DNA of 28,976 bases from an uncultured Collinsella sp. Its GTDB lineage: Bacteria; Actinomycetota; Coriobacteriia; Coriobacteriales; Coriobacteriaceae. The stretch lies in the NCBI GenBank assembly GCA_900540095.1, contig UQEO01000015.1, forward strand, positions 1 to 28,976. Direction: 5' to 3'. A program made the position numbers and the translations under genes. Numbering within the stretch: position 1 is the stretch's first letter; each line of letters starts with the position of its first letter. This document shows, piece by piece, positions 1-7,678 of this stretch. The notes beneath the pieces are model-generated. The model was not told the origin of the DNA. It saw nothing but the letters and a program-made list of their open reading frames with translations, and did not search any database.

Positions 1-30
1 ACGCCGGGCCGACTCGCTTCGGATGGGGCT

Positions 31-180
31 CTACACCAACTTTCTCGACACTACCCCCGTCCTCCTGCAGAACTCCGCGAGGTTGCATGCCTGCGGGTCG
101 AACCCGTCGCCCTCCTCCGCGGCCATCTCCCGGAGCGCCGCGTCTATAATCTCCTGTAGGTCATCGTGTCTCTCGTTCAC
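31..180 (-). pseudogene. Remnant resembling the N-terminus of an IS21-type transposase
   Basis: A short - strand reading frame starts at a GTG with an AGGAGG ribosome binding site about 8 nt upstream, and stops after 49 residues. It reads as acidic, helical sequence (VNERHDDLQEIIDAALRE, then a segment ending LAEFCRRTG). This resembles the N-terminal helix-turn-helix region of IS21-family IstA proteins found in Coriobacteria; that link is from memory, not a search. A full transposase would be several hundred residues, and no integrase core follows, so this is most likely a remnant truncated where the frame closes near position 31. It could instead be a small independent gene. Confidence 0.4.
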
Positions 181-270
181 CTCAATGGTCCTCCTAACGC
201 CGGCGTGTTGGCACCACCAGCGTAGTGGCGGCGGGGAGGCACGGTGGCCATTATTCGGTGACCGGGATTG

Positions 271-286
271 GTCAAAATAGTTTGAC
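271..286. repeat. Short AT-rich inverted repeat upstream of the transposase remnant
   Basis: GTCAAA, a 4-nt spacer and TTTGAC form a perfect 6-bp inverted repeat about 90 bp upstream of the remnant's start. It could be the outer end of the former insertion element or a regulator site. Positions 181-386 otherwise hold nothing I can recognise. Confidence 0.3.
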
Positions 287-386
287 TATTAGCGGCTAAA
301 ATCGCCCGGCGCTAACATCCTTTCTAGTGCTGCCTTTATTTAATGATCGAGATATGCTCGGCGACTGCGGTGTTCTGCCCCTTAGG

Positions 387-1715
387 TTACAGACGGTTGT
401 TTCTATTGAGCTTCCAGAGGAAATACATGGGGTTCTCTTTTGCCTTGGCTTCTCGCAAGAAATCTGCGGATTGAGATGCAACGGCCCCTATGCCGGCAGC
501 CCCGAGGAAGGCCATGGCATCAGAAGGTGATGCGATTCCGTATTGCCCCAATGTAAAGCTCGCAATTCCGATAGCGGCTTCAATGCCTGCGGAGGTGACT
601 AATCGGGATCGCTCGTTTTTCATCACTAAAGATATCTTGTGAAGCTCGGGCTCTATTAGGTCGTTCTTCAGGTCAGCTAATGTCGAGGTGTCGATGGGCC
701 TTTCGCTCAGGCCTTTGGACAAGGTATCCCTAAACACAAGAAACGACTCTTCGTTTCTAATGCGGCAATCAAGGATGCTACGCAACGTTGCATTTTCAGC
801 AATGGGGAGGGGGCAAGATAACCGGCGAATGGGTATGGTCTGATCTTTTCGAGGATAAAGGGTGGAAGTTGCGGACTCGAGGAACTCAATCTGAGCTGGA
901 CGAGTGGTTAAATACGAGCTATTCGAAAAATAGGGATTGACGAGGGCTTGAAAGCAATCGTCCAACAAAGGCAGTAGGATAGTCGAGATGCCGCCTTTCT
1001 CCAGCATGTCTCTATCCAATCGCGTTTCGCCTTGGCTTGCATAGAGCGATTCGTATTCAGACGGGATTACCAGGAAATCGACATCCATCTCATCATGGGA
1101 CCCATATGCATCCATTCCCTCAATCGCTACACACAGATTCCCATCTGGTGCTTGTTTTAAAGTGCACGAGGTAGAGGAACAGAATTGTCGTACGAGTTCA
1201 TCCCAATAACTCGATATCAATCCTTTTGCTTTTGATTCTCTTTCGATTTGTCGCGCTAGGCAATCTTTGCAAAGAGGAATGTAATTGCTCGAAAATCCGA
1301 GTATTCCAGCTTTGACTATGTCTTCGACTCGCATGGTCAAATAGATCCCGAATGCAAGTTCATCGACTGAGGCATAATCATCGTGCCCCATTTCGAATGC
1401 CGATTCTATAGGGCAATGAATCAGTGTTTTATCTGCATACAATGCTGAGAACTTTGCCAAATGGTAAATGTTTTGCTCTCGACAGGCATAGTCAGTGCAG
1501 GGGAATTTGCCTCCTTCAAGGGTGGAGTCAACAGAAAAATTGAACAGGGATTGATTTTCGATTTTTTCGATTGGGATAAGGGGTGCAAGGCCCCTAATAA
1601 AGGCGTCGAACCTCCTTTGCCCCAGTTCTTCTAGGTACGCAATTATTTCGGCAAGAGAGCTGTTCTTGAATGCGGCTAGATAAGAATAAAGGTCATCGTA
1701 TGCATGAGTCGCCAT
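387..1715 (-). CDS. Hypothetical protein with paired cysteines (442 aa)
   Basis: I do not recognise this protein. It is clearly AT-richer than its neighbours and uses more A/T-ending codons, which suggests horizontal acquisition. It has no obvious signal peptide. Counting from the chosen start, the N-terminal third has cysteines at about residues 73, 78 and 101 and a CKDC pair at 149-152, which could bind zinc. Around residues 370-410 lies a hydrophobic, Gly/Ala-rich stretch that may contact a membrane or pack in a core. The C-terminus is basic and aromatic (NPMYFLWKLNRN). The ATG at 1715 is preferred because AGGTGA lies 5 nt upstream; an in-frame GTG at 1724 is possible and overlaps the stop of a small upstream ORF. 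Its setting next to a mobile-element remnant and a large palindrome suggests an accessory role, unproven. Confidence 0.75.
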   Translation of the reverse strand: MATHAYDDLYSYLAAFKNSSLAEIIAYLEELGQRRFDAFIRGLAPLIPIEKIENQSLFNFSVDSTLEGGKFPCTDYACREQNIYHLAKFSALYADKTLIHCPIESAFEMGHDDYASVDELAFGIYLTMRVEDIVKAGILGFSSNYIPLCKDCLARQIERESKAKGLISSYWDELVRQFCSSTSCTLKQAPDGNLCVAIEGMDAYGSHDEMDVDFLVIPSEYESLYASQGETRLDRDMLEKGGISTILLPLLDDCFQALVNPYFSNSSYLTTRPAQIEFLESATSTLYPRKDQTIPIRRLSCPLPIAENATLRSILDCRIRNEESFLVFRDTLSKGLSERPIDTSTLADLKNDLIEPELHKISLVMKNERSRLVTSAGIEAAIGIASFTLGQYGIASPSDAMAFLGAAGIGAVASQSADFLREAKAKENPMYFLWKLNRNNRL

Positions 1716-1720
1716 TTCGC

Positions 1721-1822
1721 TCACCTACACTTTCGGAAAGAGTTTTGCGTCGTTATTTCCGAGGCGTCGTTGGGCTCGCAATCGACTCTAGTGTGCAGCT
1801 GCTTCTCGACGTACTCCCTCAT
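1721..1822 (-). CDS. Possible 33-residue leader ORF, translationally coupled
   Basis: An ATG at 1822 has GGAGG 6 nt upstream and opens a 33-codon frame (begins MREYVEKQLHTRVDCE). Its TGA overlaps an in-frame GTG of the following gene in a GTGA arrangement and lies inside that gene's AGGTGA ribosome binding site. The frame stays open back to an ATG at 1864 inside the palindrome, giving 47 residues. No family is recognised. The good ribosome binding site and stop/start coupling argue for translation; the short length argues for caution. Confidence 0.3.
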   Translation of the reverse strand: MREYVEKQLHTRVDCEPNDASEITTQNSFRKCR

Positions 1823-1835
1823 GTTCTGCCTCCAC

Positions 1836-1898
1836 ATGTAACTAATTGATTTGCTATGTGCCATTATGAATGGTATATAGCAAATCAATTAGTTACAT
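1836..1898. repeat. Perfect 22-bp palindrome, candidate operator
   Basis: Two perfectly complementary 22-nt arms (1836-1857 and 1877-1898) surround 19 nt that themselves contain a 5-bp stem (CCATT/AATGG). The arms are AT-rich (core TAACTAATTGATTTGC) and have no T-tract on either side, so this is not an intrinsic terminator. Read on the - strand, it sits immediately before the ribosome binding site of the small ORF and the unknown gene. That position fits an operator or a leader hairpin for those genes. A recombinase site is another possibility. Confidence 0.6.
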
Positions 1899-1991
1899 TT
1901 AATGGAGCATTGCGAGCGTGGCGCGCGCAAAGAAGAGTCGTTGTATGGAGGCTTCCGGCAACGGCCTTTTGTACGTCCGTGACTGTTGGGT

Positions 1992-2209
1992 GCTATCGCG
2001 GATGACGTCATTGTTGCCTGTACTCTCGATCCAAGGATGTAATTACGGAAGTGCGGGGAAAATCGAGAACCTTCGAGCACAACGCGATTTTTAGCACCAA
2101 AACCGCAGTTCGCGGAAGCGAAAACTGGGGCCTGGTTAGCATTTCTTCGATTTTCCCCGCACCTCCGAATTTGACCCCTTGCCGCACCTTGATCACGTCT
2201 TCAAGTGGC
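1992..2209. repeat. Dispersed structured repeat, copy A (~218 bp)
   Basis: This segment aligns over its whole length with 4182-4402 in the same orientation, from GCTATCG to AAGTGGC. Its core is bounded by a perfect 16-bp inverted repeat, GTGCGGGGAAAATCGA at 2051-2066 against 2147-2162. Reading frames across it are not conserved between the copies, so it is not coding. It looks like a MITE- or REP-type non-autonomous element, or a structured RNA. With copy B it brackets the AlbA_2 gene. The stretch 2210-2377 shows nothing else I can name. Confidence 0.65.
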
Positions 2210-2377
2210 TGGTTCATCGCTAATGGAGTTTTCTGCGGTGCTTGAATTGCGGTGTTGTGATTAGGGCAAAAGGCTCTTGGCTCCGGGGAGGCTCATCGCA
2301 CGAAAATTCAAGTTGCTGCTGAAGTAGGGCTTGCTTCGGCAGCGCTAACAATAAGGGCGGCTCTGCTAGTCTCGGGA

Positions 2378-2415
2378 GACCGCGGCATTCGGCGGGCCTG
2401 CCGAATGCCGCGGTC
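2378..2415. repeat. 16-bp perfect hairpin
   Basis: GACCGCGGCATTCGGC at 2378-2393 is perfectly complementary to 2400-2415, with a 6-nt loop. No T-tract follows on either strand, so it is a poor intrinsic terminator. Its right arm runs into a tandem repeat array. It may mark the end of an element or act as a bidirectional transcription barrier downstream of the AlbA_2 gene. Confidence 0.6.
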
Positions 2416-2450
2416 AGTAGCGGTCAGTAGCGGTCAGTAGCGGTCAGTAT
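2411..2450. repeat. Tandem repeat, four 10-bp units
   Basis: CGGTCAGTAG is repeated three times, followed by a fourth unit differing only at the last base. The units are contiguous with no spacers, so this is a microsatellite-like array and not a CRISPR. The first unit shares CGGTC with the preceding hairpin arm. Confidence 0.8.
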
Positions 2451-2500
2451 ATTCTTCGGAGCCGTTTCTCTGGGCTTCGGCGGACTTGCCAACTCGCGCT

Positions 2501-2557
2501 TGGGCACTACTCAGTAGATTACTCAGCAGTGCCCAGTAGATTACTCAGTAGTGCCCA
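2501..2557. repeat. 22-bp tandem duplication bounded by an 11-bp inverted repeat
   Basis: Two 22-nt units (2512-2533 and 2534-2555) differ at one base. The block is enclosed by TGGGCACTACT at 2501-2511 and its exact complement at 2547-2557, so the whole region is nearly self-complementary. It lies just downstream of the AlbA_2 gene's stop. Its function is unknown; replication slippage at a palindrome could explain it. Confidence 0.7.
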
Positions 2558-2612
2558 GCAGGGGGAGGGCAGCAAACGCAATGGGCCTGTTTCCCGGCTA
2601 GGACCTGCAGCC

Positions 2613-3995
2613 TCAAACTTCGCTTGGCATCCTGTAGAACTGGTGCGGGTCTTTCGGGCTTTTCCCTACCCATTCCAACAGGCCTCGACCGGCAAGGTCT
2701 TTCAGAGTCTTCGAGGCCGTTTTCCTACCGACATTGGACTCCCGCGCGAGGTCGGAGGTCGTGATTTTCCCCTGAGCGGCGGCAATTGCCATCGCTGCTC
2801 GTTCGCGCTCGCTGAGGAGCGGTCGGTTGTCGGCCGCGGTTCTCCTGAAGGCCGCTTTCTGCAACCCAGGACGCTCGAAGACGACGACGGTGCTGTTGAC
2901 GGTCTGCTCGAAGCGGAACCTCACGCCGGCTGCCTCGCAGGCCTCCTTGATGCGCGGTATGCCCGTGCCGTACTGCTCGATGACGCCGGCGCGGAACAGG
3001 GTGCGCGCGATCGCGGGGTTTCGGAGGCCGAACTCGCTCGCGGTACCGTCTAGGTGCTCTTGCGGCGAGTCGCCCTCGGGGAACAGGCCCGGGCTCACGA
3101 TCTGGACGGTGTCCATGAACACGTTGACCTCGACGGCGGTGCCGGTGGTGTAGTCGCGGTGGCACAGCGCGTTGGCAACCGCCTCGCGGATGGCCTCGGC
3201 CGGGATCTCGGGGATCTCCTTGCGGTACATGCCCGTCTCGCCGATGACGAACTCGCGCCTGATGTTCGACGTCACGAAGTACTCGGCGAAGTCGAGCAGC
3301 TTGAGCATGGTGCCGCTCTCGCGGCGCAGGTCGAGGATCTTGGCCTTGGTGTTGCCGCCCAGAAGCCCCAGCTTCATCCTGGGGTAGGTGTCGGATCCCT
3401 CGCAGAACAGCTCCACCGCGGCGTTTCTTAGGCTGCCGTCGGGCGCGACGAGGTCGAGCCTTGCCAAGGTGTCCTCCACGCCGGCGAACCCGCCGCCCAC
3501 GCGTCCGGCCCTGCCGCCGCGCGCGACGAAGTCACGCACCGCCTGCTCGTCGGCGTCGGAGACGGGCCTGCCAGACGGCAGCGAGTCCCACGGGCTACGG
3601 GCGCGCTCACGCTTGACGACCATGGCGCTCAGCTCCGAGGCCGACAGCGCTTTGTTCGAAGTCCCCACGCGGGTGAAGTAGCGTCCGTCGGCGGAGTAGG
3701 GGGCGTCGGCACCTGAGAAGGCAATTTTGATGTATCGCAGCCCATCATCGGCGTCGAGGCACTCGACCGTCGGGAACACCGCGGGCTCGATCTTGTCGGA
3801 CACCCACGACGTCACCTGGCGCAGCGTTGCGTCGCTGACATCCTGGCCGATGACATCGCCGTTGTCCTTCACGCCGAAGTAGAGCTCGCCGCGGCCGTGC
3901 TTGTTCAGCATGGCGCTGATGGCTTGCAGTGCTTCTTTATGCTCGCCAGTGGACTTCTTGAACTCGACGGTCTCGCTCTCGCTGCCCAGGTTCAT
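2613..3995 (-). CDS. AlbA_2-domain, GHKL-like ATPase regulator with winged helix
   Basis: This is a 460-residue member of the 'RecG-related/AlbA_2' family of putative transcriptional regulators. The N-terminus (about 1-115) is the Schlafen/AlbA_2 domain, opening SESETVEFKKS and containing GRGELYFGVKDNGDVIGQDV. The centre carries a GHKL-type ATP-binding segment with EAIREAVANALCHRDY at about 270-285 and the later GTGIPRIKEA stretch. The last 70 or so residues form a winged helix (TTSDLARESNVGRKTASKTLKDLAGRGLL, in two halves). The length is normal for the family. Such proteins are usually accessory genes of uncertain function, sometimes near mobile elements or defence loci. It stands alone here between two direct repeat copies. 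The start has GGAAAGG upstream and a TATAAT box 38 bp away. Confidence 0.85.
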   Translation of the reverse strand: MNLGSESETVEFKKSTGEHKEALQAISAMLNKHGRGELYFGVKDNGDVIGQDVSDATLRQVTSWVSDKIEPAVFPTVECLDADDGLRYIKIAFSGADAPYSADGRYFTRVGTSNKALSASELSAMVVKRERARSPWDSLPSGRPVSDADEQAVRDFVARGGRAGRVGGGFAGVEDTLARLDLVAPDGSLRNAAVELFCEGSDTYPRMKLGLLGGNTKAKILDLRRESGTMLKLLDFAEYFVTSNIRREFVIGETGMYRKEIPEIPAEAIREAVANALCHRDYTTGTAVEVNVFMDTVQIVSPGLFPEGDSPQEHLDGTASEFGLRNPAIARTLFRAGVIEQYGTGIPRIKEACEAAGVRFRFEQTVNSTVVVFERPGLQKAAFRRTAADNRPLLSERERAAMAIAAAQGKITTSDLARESNVGRKTASKTLKDLAGRGLLEWVGKSPKDPHQFYRMPSEV

Positions 3996-4032
3996 CCGCG
4001 CTGCCTTTCCCGTTCGTTGCTTGTCTCGTTGG

Positions 4033-4060
4033 ATTATACCGTGGTCACCATGGGCGAAAA
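4033..4060 (-). promoter_or_regulatory. Probable promoter of the AlbA_2 gene
   Basis: On the - strand a perfect TATAAT (4033-4038) lies 38 bp before the ATG at 3995. The -35 candidate TTTTCG at 4055-4060, with a 16-bp spacer, is weak. The -10 match and spacing to the gene are the main support. Confidence 0.5.
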
Positions 4061-4181
4061 CGTGGAAGCGCGCTTGCTTGCCTCTACCATGTTCTCATGC
4101 GCCTTAATGCCCTTTGTGAAGAATCATCCCATTGGGAAACGGGTCCCTATGGAACGATTTTGGTATCAGGCATAGGGGGGC

Positions 4182-4402
4182 GCTATCGTGGATGTCGTCA
4201 CCATTGCCTGCGCCCTCGATCCAGAGATGTAATTACAGAAGTGCGGGGAAAAATCGAAAACCTTCGAGCACAACGCGGTTTTTTTGTATCAAAACCGCAG
4301 GTCGCGGAAGCCTAAAACGGGGGTCTGGTCAGCATTCCTTTGGTTTTCCCCGCACTTCCGAATTTGGCCTCTCGCCACATCCCGATTACGTCTTAAAGTG
4401 GC
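4182..4402. repeat. Dispersed structured repeat, copy B (~221 bp)
   Basis: This is the second copy of the element at 1992-2209, in the same orientation, and it diverges by scattered substitutions and small indels. The bounding inverted repeat is shortened to 12 bp here (GTGCGGGGAAAA at 4241 against 4344-4355). An internal hairpin pairs GCGGTTTT with AAAACCGC. The flanks 3996-4181 and 4403-4557 contain no gene that I can support. Confidence 0.65.
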
Positions 4403-4557
4403 GCAAAAAGCCGTGTGCTCTGCTTGATTTTGCTCAGGAATTATGCCTGAGGGGTAGTGGATTCGCCTTTCTCCGCCGTGCAGCGGCACGTGTAGGGCTC
4501 TCTGGCTCAGGCGCGAGTCGCTTCCCGTCTGAAAAAGTTCTTAAAACAGCTTTAAAG

Positions 4558-4588
4558 TTGCCTTTGGCCTACATTGACAGCGTACAAT
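4558..4588 (+). promoter_or_regulatory. Candidate promoter of the pel operon
   Basis: TACAAT at 4583-4588 is a good -10 box; the best partner is TTGCCT at 4558-4563 with a 19-bp spacer. A TTGACA at 4574-4579 is nearby, but no good -10 follows it at normal spacing. Transcription from here would start near 4595, after the ATG at 4593, which supports the GTG at 4638 as the first gene's start. Confidence 0.4.
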
Positions 4589-4637
4589 ATGCATGTTTAC
4601 CATGGCAAAAGCTAAATTTGGGGAGGGGGAGCGCACG

Positions 4638-6776
4638 GTGGAAGTGCTGGTTGTTGGCAATACCGTGTATGTCGATGACGACTTTTGTGCCAAGGCGTTT
4701 CCCGGTGACCATGTTCAGGTCGTGGCGGCCAACGAGGCGCGCCGCGACGGGTCGTCGCTCCATGCGTCTTGGAAAGAGCTGCTGCAGCACCTGGACCAGG
4801 CTTACGAATTCGACCGTGTGGTCTACCTCTCTACCTATCTCACGCCGCATACCGAGGCCGTTGGCGACATCGAGCTGCTGCGCTCCGTCTTTCGAGCTTG
4901 CATGGGTCGCCAGATTCAGCTGCTGTTTGTGACTGGTCCCATGGGAGCGGACGGTGCGGTGGACGCTGCGGGGCAAAACGGCAAGGGCATCATTGCCCGT
5001 GCGGCCAACGACCTGTGCCGCTACTATGCGGTCCGCGACGGCATTCAGGCCAAGATCTTGCGCGTGCCGTATCTGTACACCGCCTCGCCCACGCTGGAAG
5101 ACCCGATTTTGACCCCGCTGTTCGAGGCGTGCTCGCAAGGCTCTGCTGTCATGAGGGCTGGGGCGGACTCACCGCTCGGTGCCCTCTGCGCCGAGGAGCT
5201 GGCCGTTCTGGTGCGTCGCATCTTCGACAGCTGGGATGCCACATTCGAGGAACTCGAGGTTCCGGATAGCTTTGCCCACACCGTGGGAGACCTGGGCGAG
5301 GCGCTCAAGGGCTTGTTCCCGGGGCTCGACATTACCTACGACGGGGACGCCGTCGTCTCCATTGCTCCGAGCGATACCGTCCGCACGCGCTACGGGTGGT
5401 TCCAGCGCTATGACGTGCTGCGCGATCTTTCGACCATACACGCCCGCTGGGAGCAGACCCTCGCGGGCAAGCGCCATCCGCTGCGTGCCGCCATCGACCG
5501 CATGCGCGGGCGGACACTGCCCATCAAATGCCTGGAGACCGCGCTGGCCTGGGTGCTCTTTGAGGGCCTGGAGCTGGTGTTTTCGCAGTCTGCTCAGCTC
5601 AACGTGCTCGATTATCGCCTGCTCTACGTGGTGCTGATCGGCACTCTGTATGGCTTGGACTTTGGCCTGGTTGCGGCGCTGCTGGCGTCGGTGGGTTTGG
5701 CCGCGAGCTACTTTACTCAGTACGGCTATACCTTCCAGGGCCTGTTCTACGAGCCGTCCAACTGGCTGCCGTTTATTGCGTACTTTGTGGTGGGTGCCGT
5801 GTGCGGCTATGTGCAGCTGCGCAACAGCGAAGCCATTAGGGCGGAGCGAGATCAAAACGAGCTCGTGCGCAACCGCAATACGTTCCTTACGCAGCTCTAC
5901 CACGACGCGATCGAGGACAAGCGCGCGTACAGGCGCCAGATCGTGGGTCGCCACGACAGCTTTGGCAAGATCTTTGCCGTGACGCAGGAGCTCGATGTGC
6001 TCAACCCTCGCGACATCTATCGCAAGTGCTGCGAGCTTCTGGGCGAGATTCTCGAGAACGATTCGGTGGCGATCTACCATGTTTCGGGCGGGGCATTTGC
6101 ACGCCTGGTGGCAGCAAGTCCCGCGATTGCCGAAGATGCCGCACGCTCGCTCACGCTTGAGCAGCTTGCACCTCTTTTGGGCGACGGGGGTCGTTCGAAC
6201 CTGTGGGTGAACCGCGAGCTGACGCCGGGACTTCCCATGTTTGGATACACGATCGAGCGCGACGGGGCGCCCGCCGTGTTGATCTTTGTGCGTAGTGCGG
6301 CCGAAAACCAAATGACCCTCTATTATCAAAACCTGTTCCGCATCTTGTGCGGGTTGGTCGAAAGCGCGCTGGGCCGTGCCTTTGACTATGAGGCGGTGGC
6401 GCAGGATAAACGCTGCGTTGACGGCACTTGCGTGCTCAAGCAGGCTGCCTTTGGCCAAGAGCTCGCGGCGGAGCAGGCGCTGGCAGATAGCAAGATGGGG
6501 AGTTTTTTGCTCCTGCGCGTGGTACCGGGCGTGGAGCCTGTCGGCGAGCTGGTGGGCGCAATTGGGTCGGCAATCCGCGAGAGCGACGCGGCGGGCTTGG
6601 TCGACGGCGACGTGCTCTACCTGCTTATGCGCCAGGCAAAGGCGTGCGATCTGCCCATTATCCGCGAGCGCCTGAGCGCCAAGCAGATTGCGGTGGAGCC
6701 CGTCGACGGCGAGGACATCGTGGCGCTGCTGCAGCACATCTCTTACACCGGTGACGGCGAGGGGAGTGTCGCTTGA
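4638..6776 (+). CDS. pelD: PelD-like c-di-GMP receptor with N-terminal SDR-like domain
   Basis: This is the membrane regulator of Pel polysaccharide synthesis (712 aa). Residues 1 to about 230 resemble an NAD-dependent epimerase (SDR), but the GxxGxxG motif and the YxxxK catalytic pair are not recognisable. About four membrane segments follow (293-391), then a GAF-like domain (about 453-583) and a degenerate GGDEF domain (about 590-712). RESD at 647-650 sits five residues before DGDVL, which occupies the GGDEF position. The RxxD inhibitory (I) site is therefore kept while the cyclase active site is lost, as in known PelD receptors. GTG 4638 is chosen because GGGGAGGGGGA precedes it; ATG 4593 and ATG 4602 lack a ribosome binding site. 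The stop overlaps the pelE start. Assignment as PelD rests on the architecture and the downstream pelEAFG genes. Confidence 0.82.
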   Translation: MEVLVVGNTVYVDDDFCAKAFPGDHVQVVAANEARRDGSSLHASWKELLQHLDQAYEFDRVVYLSTYLTPHTEAVGDIELLRSVFRACMGRQIQLLFVTGPMGADGAVDAAGQNGKGIIARAANDLCRYYAVRDGIQAKILRVPYLYTASPTLEDPILTPLFEACSQGSAVMRAGADSPLGALCAEELAVLVRRIFDSWDATFEELEVPDSFAHTVGDLGEALKGLFPGLDITYDGDAVVSIAPSDTVRTRYGWFQRYDVLRDLSTIHARWEQTLAGKRHPLRAAIDRMRGRTLPIKCLETALAWVLFEGLELVFSQSAQLNVLDYRLLYVVLIGTLYGLDFGLVAALLASVGLAASYFTQYGYTFQGLFYEPSNWLPFIAYFVVGAVCGYVQLRNSEAIRAERDQNELVRNRNTFLTQLYHDAIEDKRAYRRQIVGRHDSFGKIFAVTQELDVLNPRDIYRKCCELLGEILENDSVAIYHVSGGAFARLVAASPAIAEDAARSLTLEQLAPLLGDGGRSNLWVNRELTPGLPMFGYTIERDGAPAVLIFVRSAAENQMTLYYQNLFRILCGLVESALGRAFDYEAVAQDKRCVDGTCVLKQAAFGQELAAEQALADSKMGSFLLLRVVPGVEPVGELVGAIGSAIRESDAAGLVDGDVLYLLMRQAKACDLPIIRERLSAKQIAVEPVDGEDIVALLQHISYTGDGEGSVA

Positions 6777-7678
6777 TCTCGCTTGTCGTTGCTGCCGTCT
6801 TGTTGCTGATTCATGCGCTGGTTTGCCTGATGCTGTGGACGCTCATGAAGTTGGGCTTGCTGCCGGTGCGCGGGCACATGCTGGCTGTGATAGTGCTGGT
6901 ACCGCTGTGGGGCCCGTTGCTGGTGGTTCTGCTATCGGTCCGCAGCGCGGTGTTTGGCGAGGGGCTGAAAGAGTCTGCGCTGGAGTCGCTGCGCTTCAAC
7001 GACGAGCTCCATCGCAGTATGTCGGTACCGAGTGGTGAGGACGATGCAGGCGTAGTGCCGCTCGAGGAGGCGCTCATCGTCAACGACCCGGCATACCGGC
7101 GCCGCCTAATGCTCTCCATGCTCACCGAGGAGCCCGACGCGTACCTGGCGCAGCTGCAGGCGGCTAAGCTTAACGACGACGTTGAGGTGGCGCACTATGC
7201 CGCGACGGCGGTGGCGCAGATTTCCAAGGAGTCCGACCTTAAACTGCAGCAGCTGGAGCGTGCCTTTAAGACGGACCCGAGTGCGCAAAACCTCAACGAA
7301 TACTGCGATTTTCTTGGTGAATACTTGGGCTCGGGCTTGGCTGAGGGGCGCGTGGCTCAGATTCAGCGCCAACAGTACGCGCGCCTGCTTGCGCGTCGCT
7401 GCGAGCGCGAGGATACCCTTGAGCTGCGCATTCGATATGCGACGGCTCTGGCCGATGTCGGACAGATCGACGAGGCGCAGGCCGTGACCGACCAGCTGGT
7501 GCTCGACGTGCCCGAGGAGCAGGAGGTTTGGATGCTTTGCCTGCGCCTTGCCGTGATGCGCCGCGATGGTGACGAGGTTAACCGTGTGATCGATGCGATT
7601 GACAAACAGCATGTGTATTTGAGCGCCGACAATCGCGAAAAGTTGGCGTTTTGGCGCGACGGGGAGGAGGCCGGATGA
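6773..7678 (+). CDS. pelE: PelE-like membrane protein with TPR-like helices
   Basis: The 301-residue product begins with two hydrophobic membrane segments (about 1-60). A cytoplasmic part follows, made of repeated helical pairs of the tetratricopeptide type (about 100-300; for example LNEYCDFLGEYLGSGLAEG and RIRYATALADVGQIDEAQAV). PelE is known to interact with PelD in the inner-membrane Pel complex. The start is a TTG overlapping the pelD stop (TTGA), with GAGGGGA 8 nt upstream, so translation is probably coupled. The sequence alone would give only 'TPR-like membrane protein'; the PelE call depends on position between pelD and pelA. Confidence 0.75.
   Translation: MISLVVAAVLLLIHALVCLMLWTLMKLGLLPVRGHMLAVIVLVPLWGPLLVVLLSVRSAVFGEGLKESALESLRFNDELHRSMSVPSGEDDAGVVPLEEALIVNDPAYRRRLMLSMLTEEPDAYLAQLQAAKLNDDVEVAHYAATAVAQISKESDLKLQQLERAFKTDPSAQNLNEYCDFLGEYLGSGLAEGRVAQIQRQQYARLLARRCEREDTLELRIRYATALADVGQIDEAQAVTDQLVLDVPEEQEVWMLCLRLAVMRRDGDEVNRVIDAIDKQHVYLSADNREKLAFWRDGEEAG

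Noticed and set aside
1836..1898. Invertible promoter flanked by inverted repeats
   Set aside because: Only 19 nt lie between the arms, too short for a flippable promoter, and no recombinase gene is adjacent.
2411..2557. Repeat array considered as a CRISPR
   Set aside because: Units are contiguous with no unique spacers, repeat lengths differ (10 and 22 bp) and no cas genes are near.
4132..4932. 266-residue + strand frame through repeat copy B into pelD
   Set aside because: It runs in a different frame across a non-coding repeat and overlaps the supported pelD coding region; composition is Arg/Ser-rich shadow-like.
5169..6737. 522-residue open frame opposite pelD, and similar long frames opposite scrA, guaB, VTC/DUF4956 and nusA
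   Set aside because: All lie fully antisense to well-supported genes, have no recognisable domains or good start signals, and are rich in His/Arg/Gln as expected from reversed codons.
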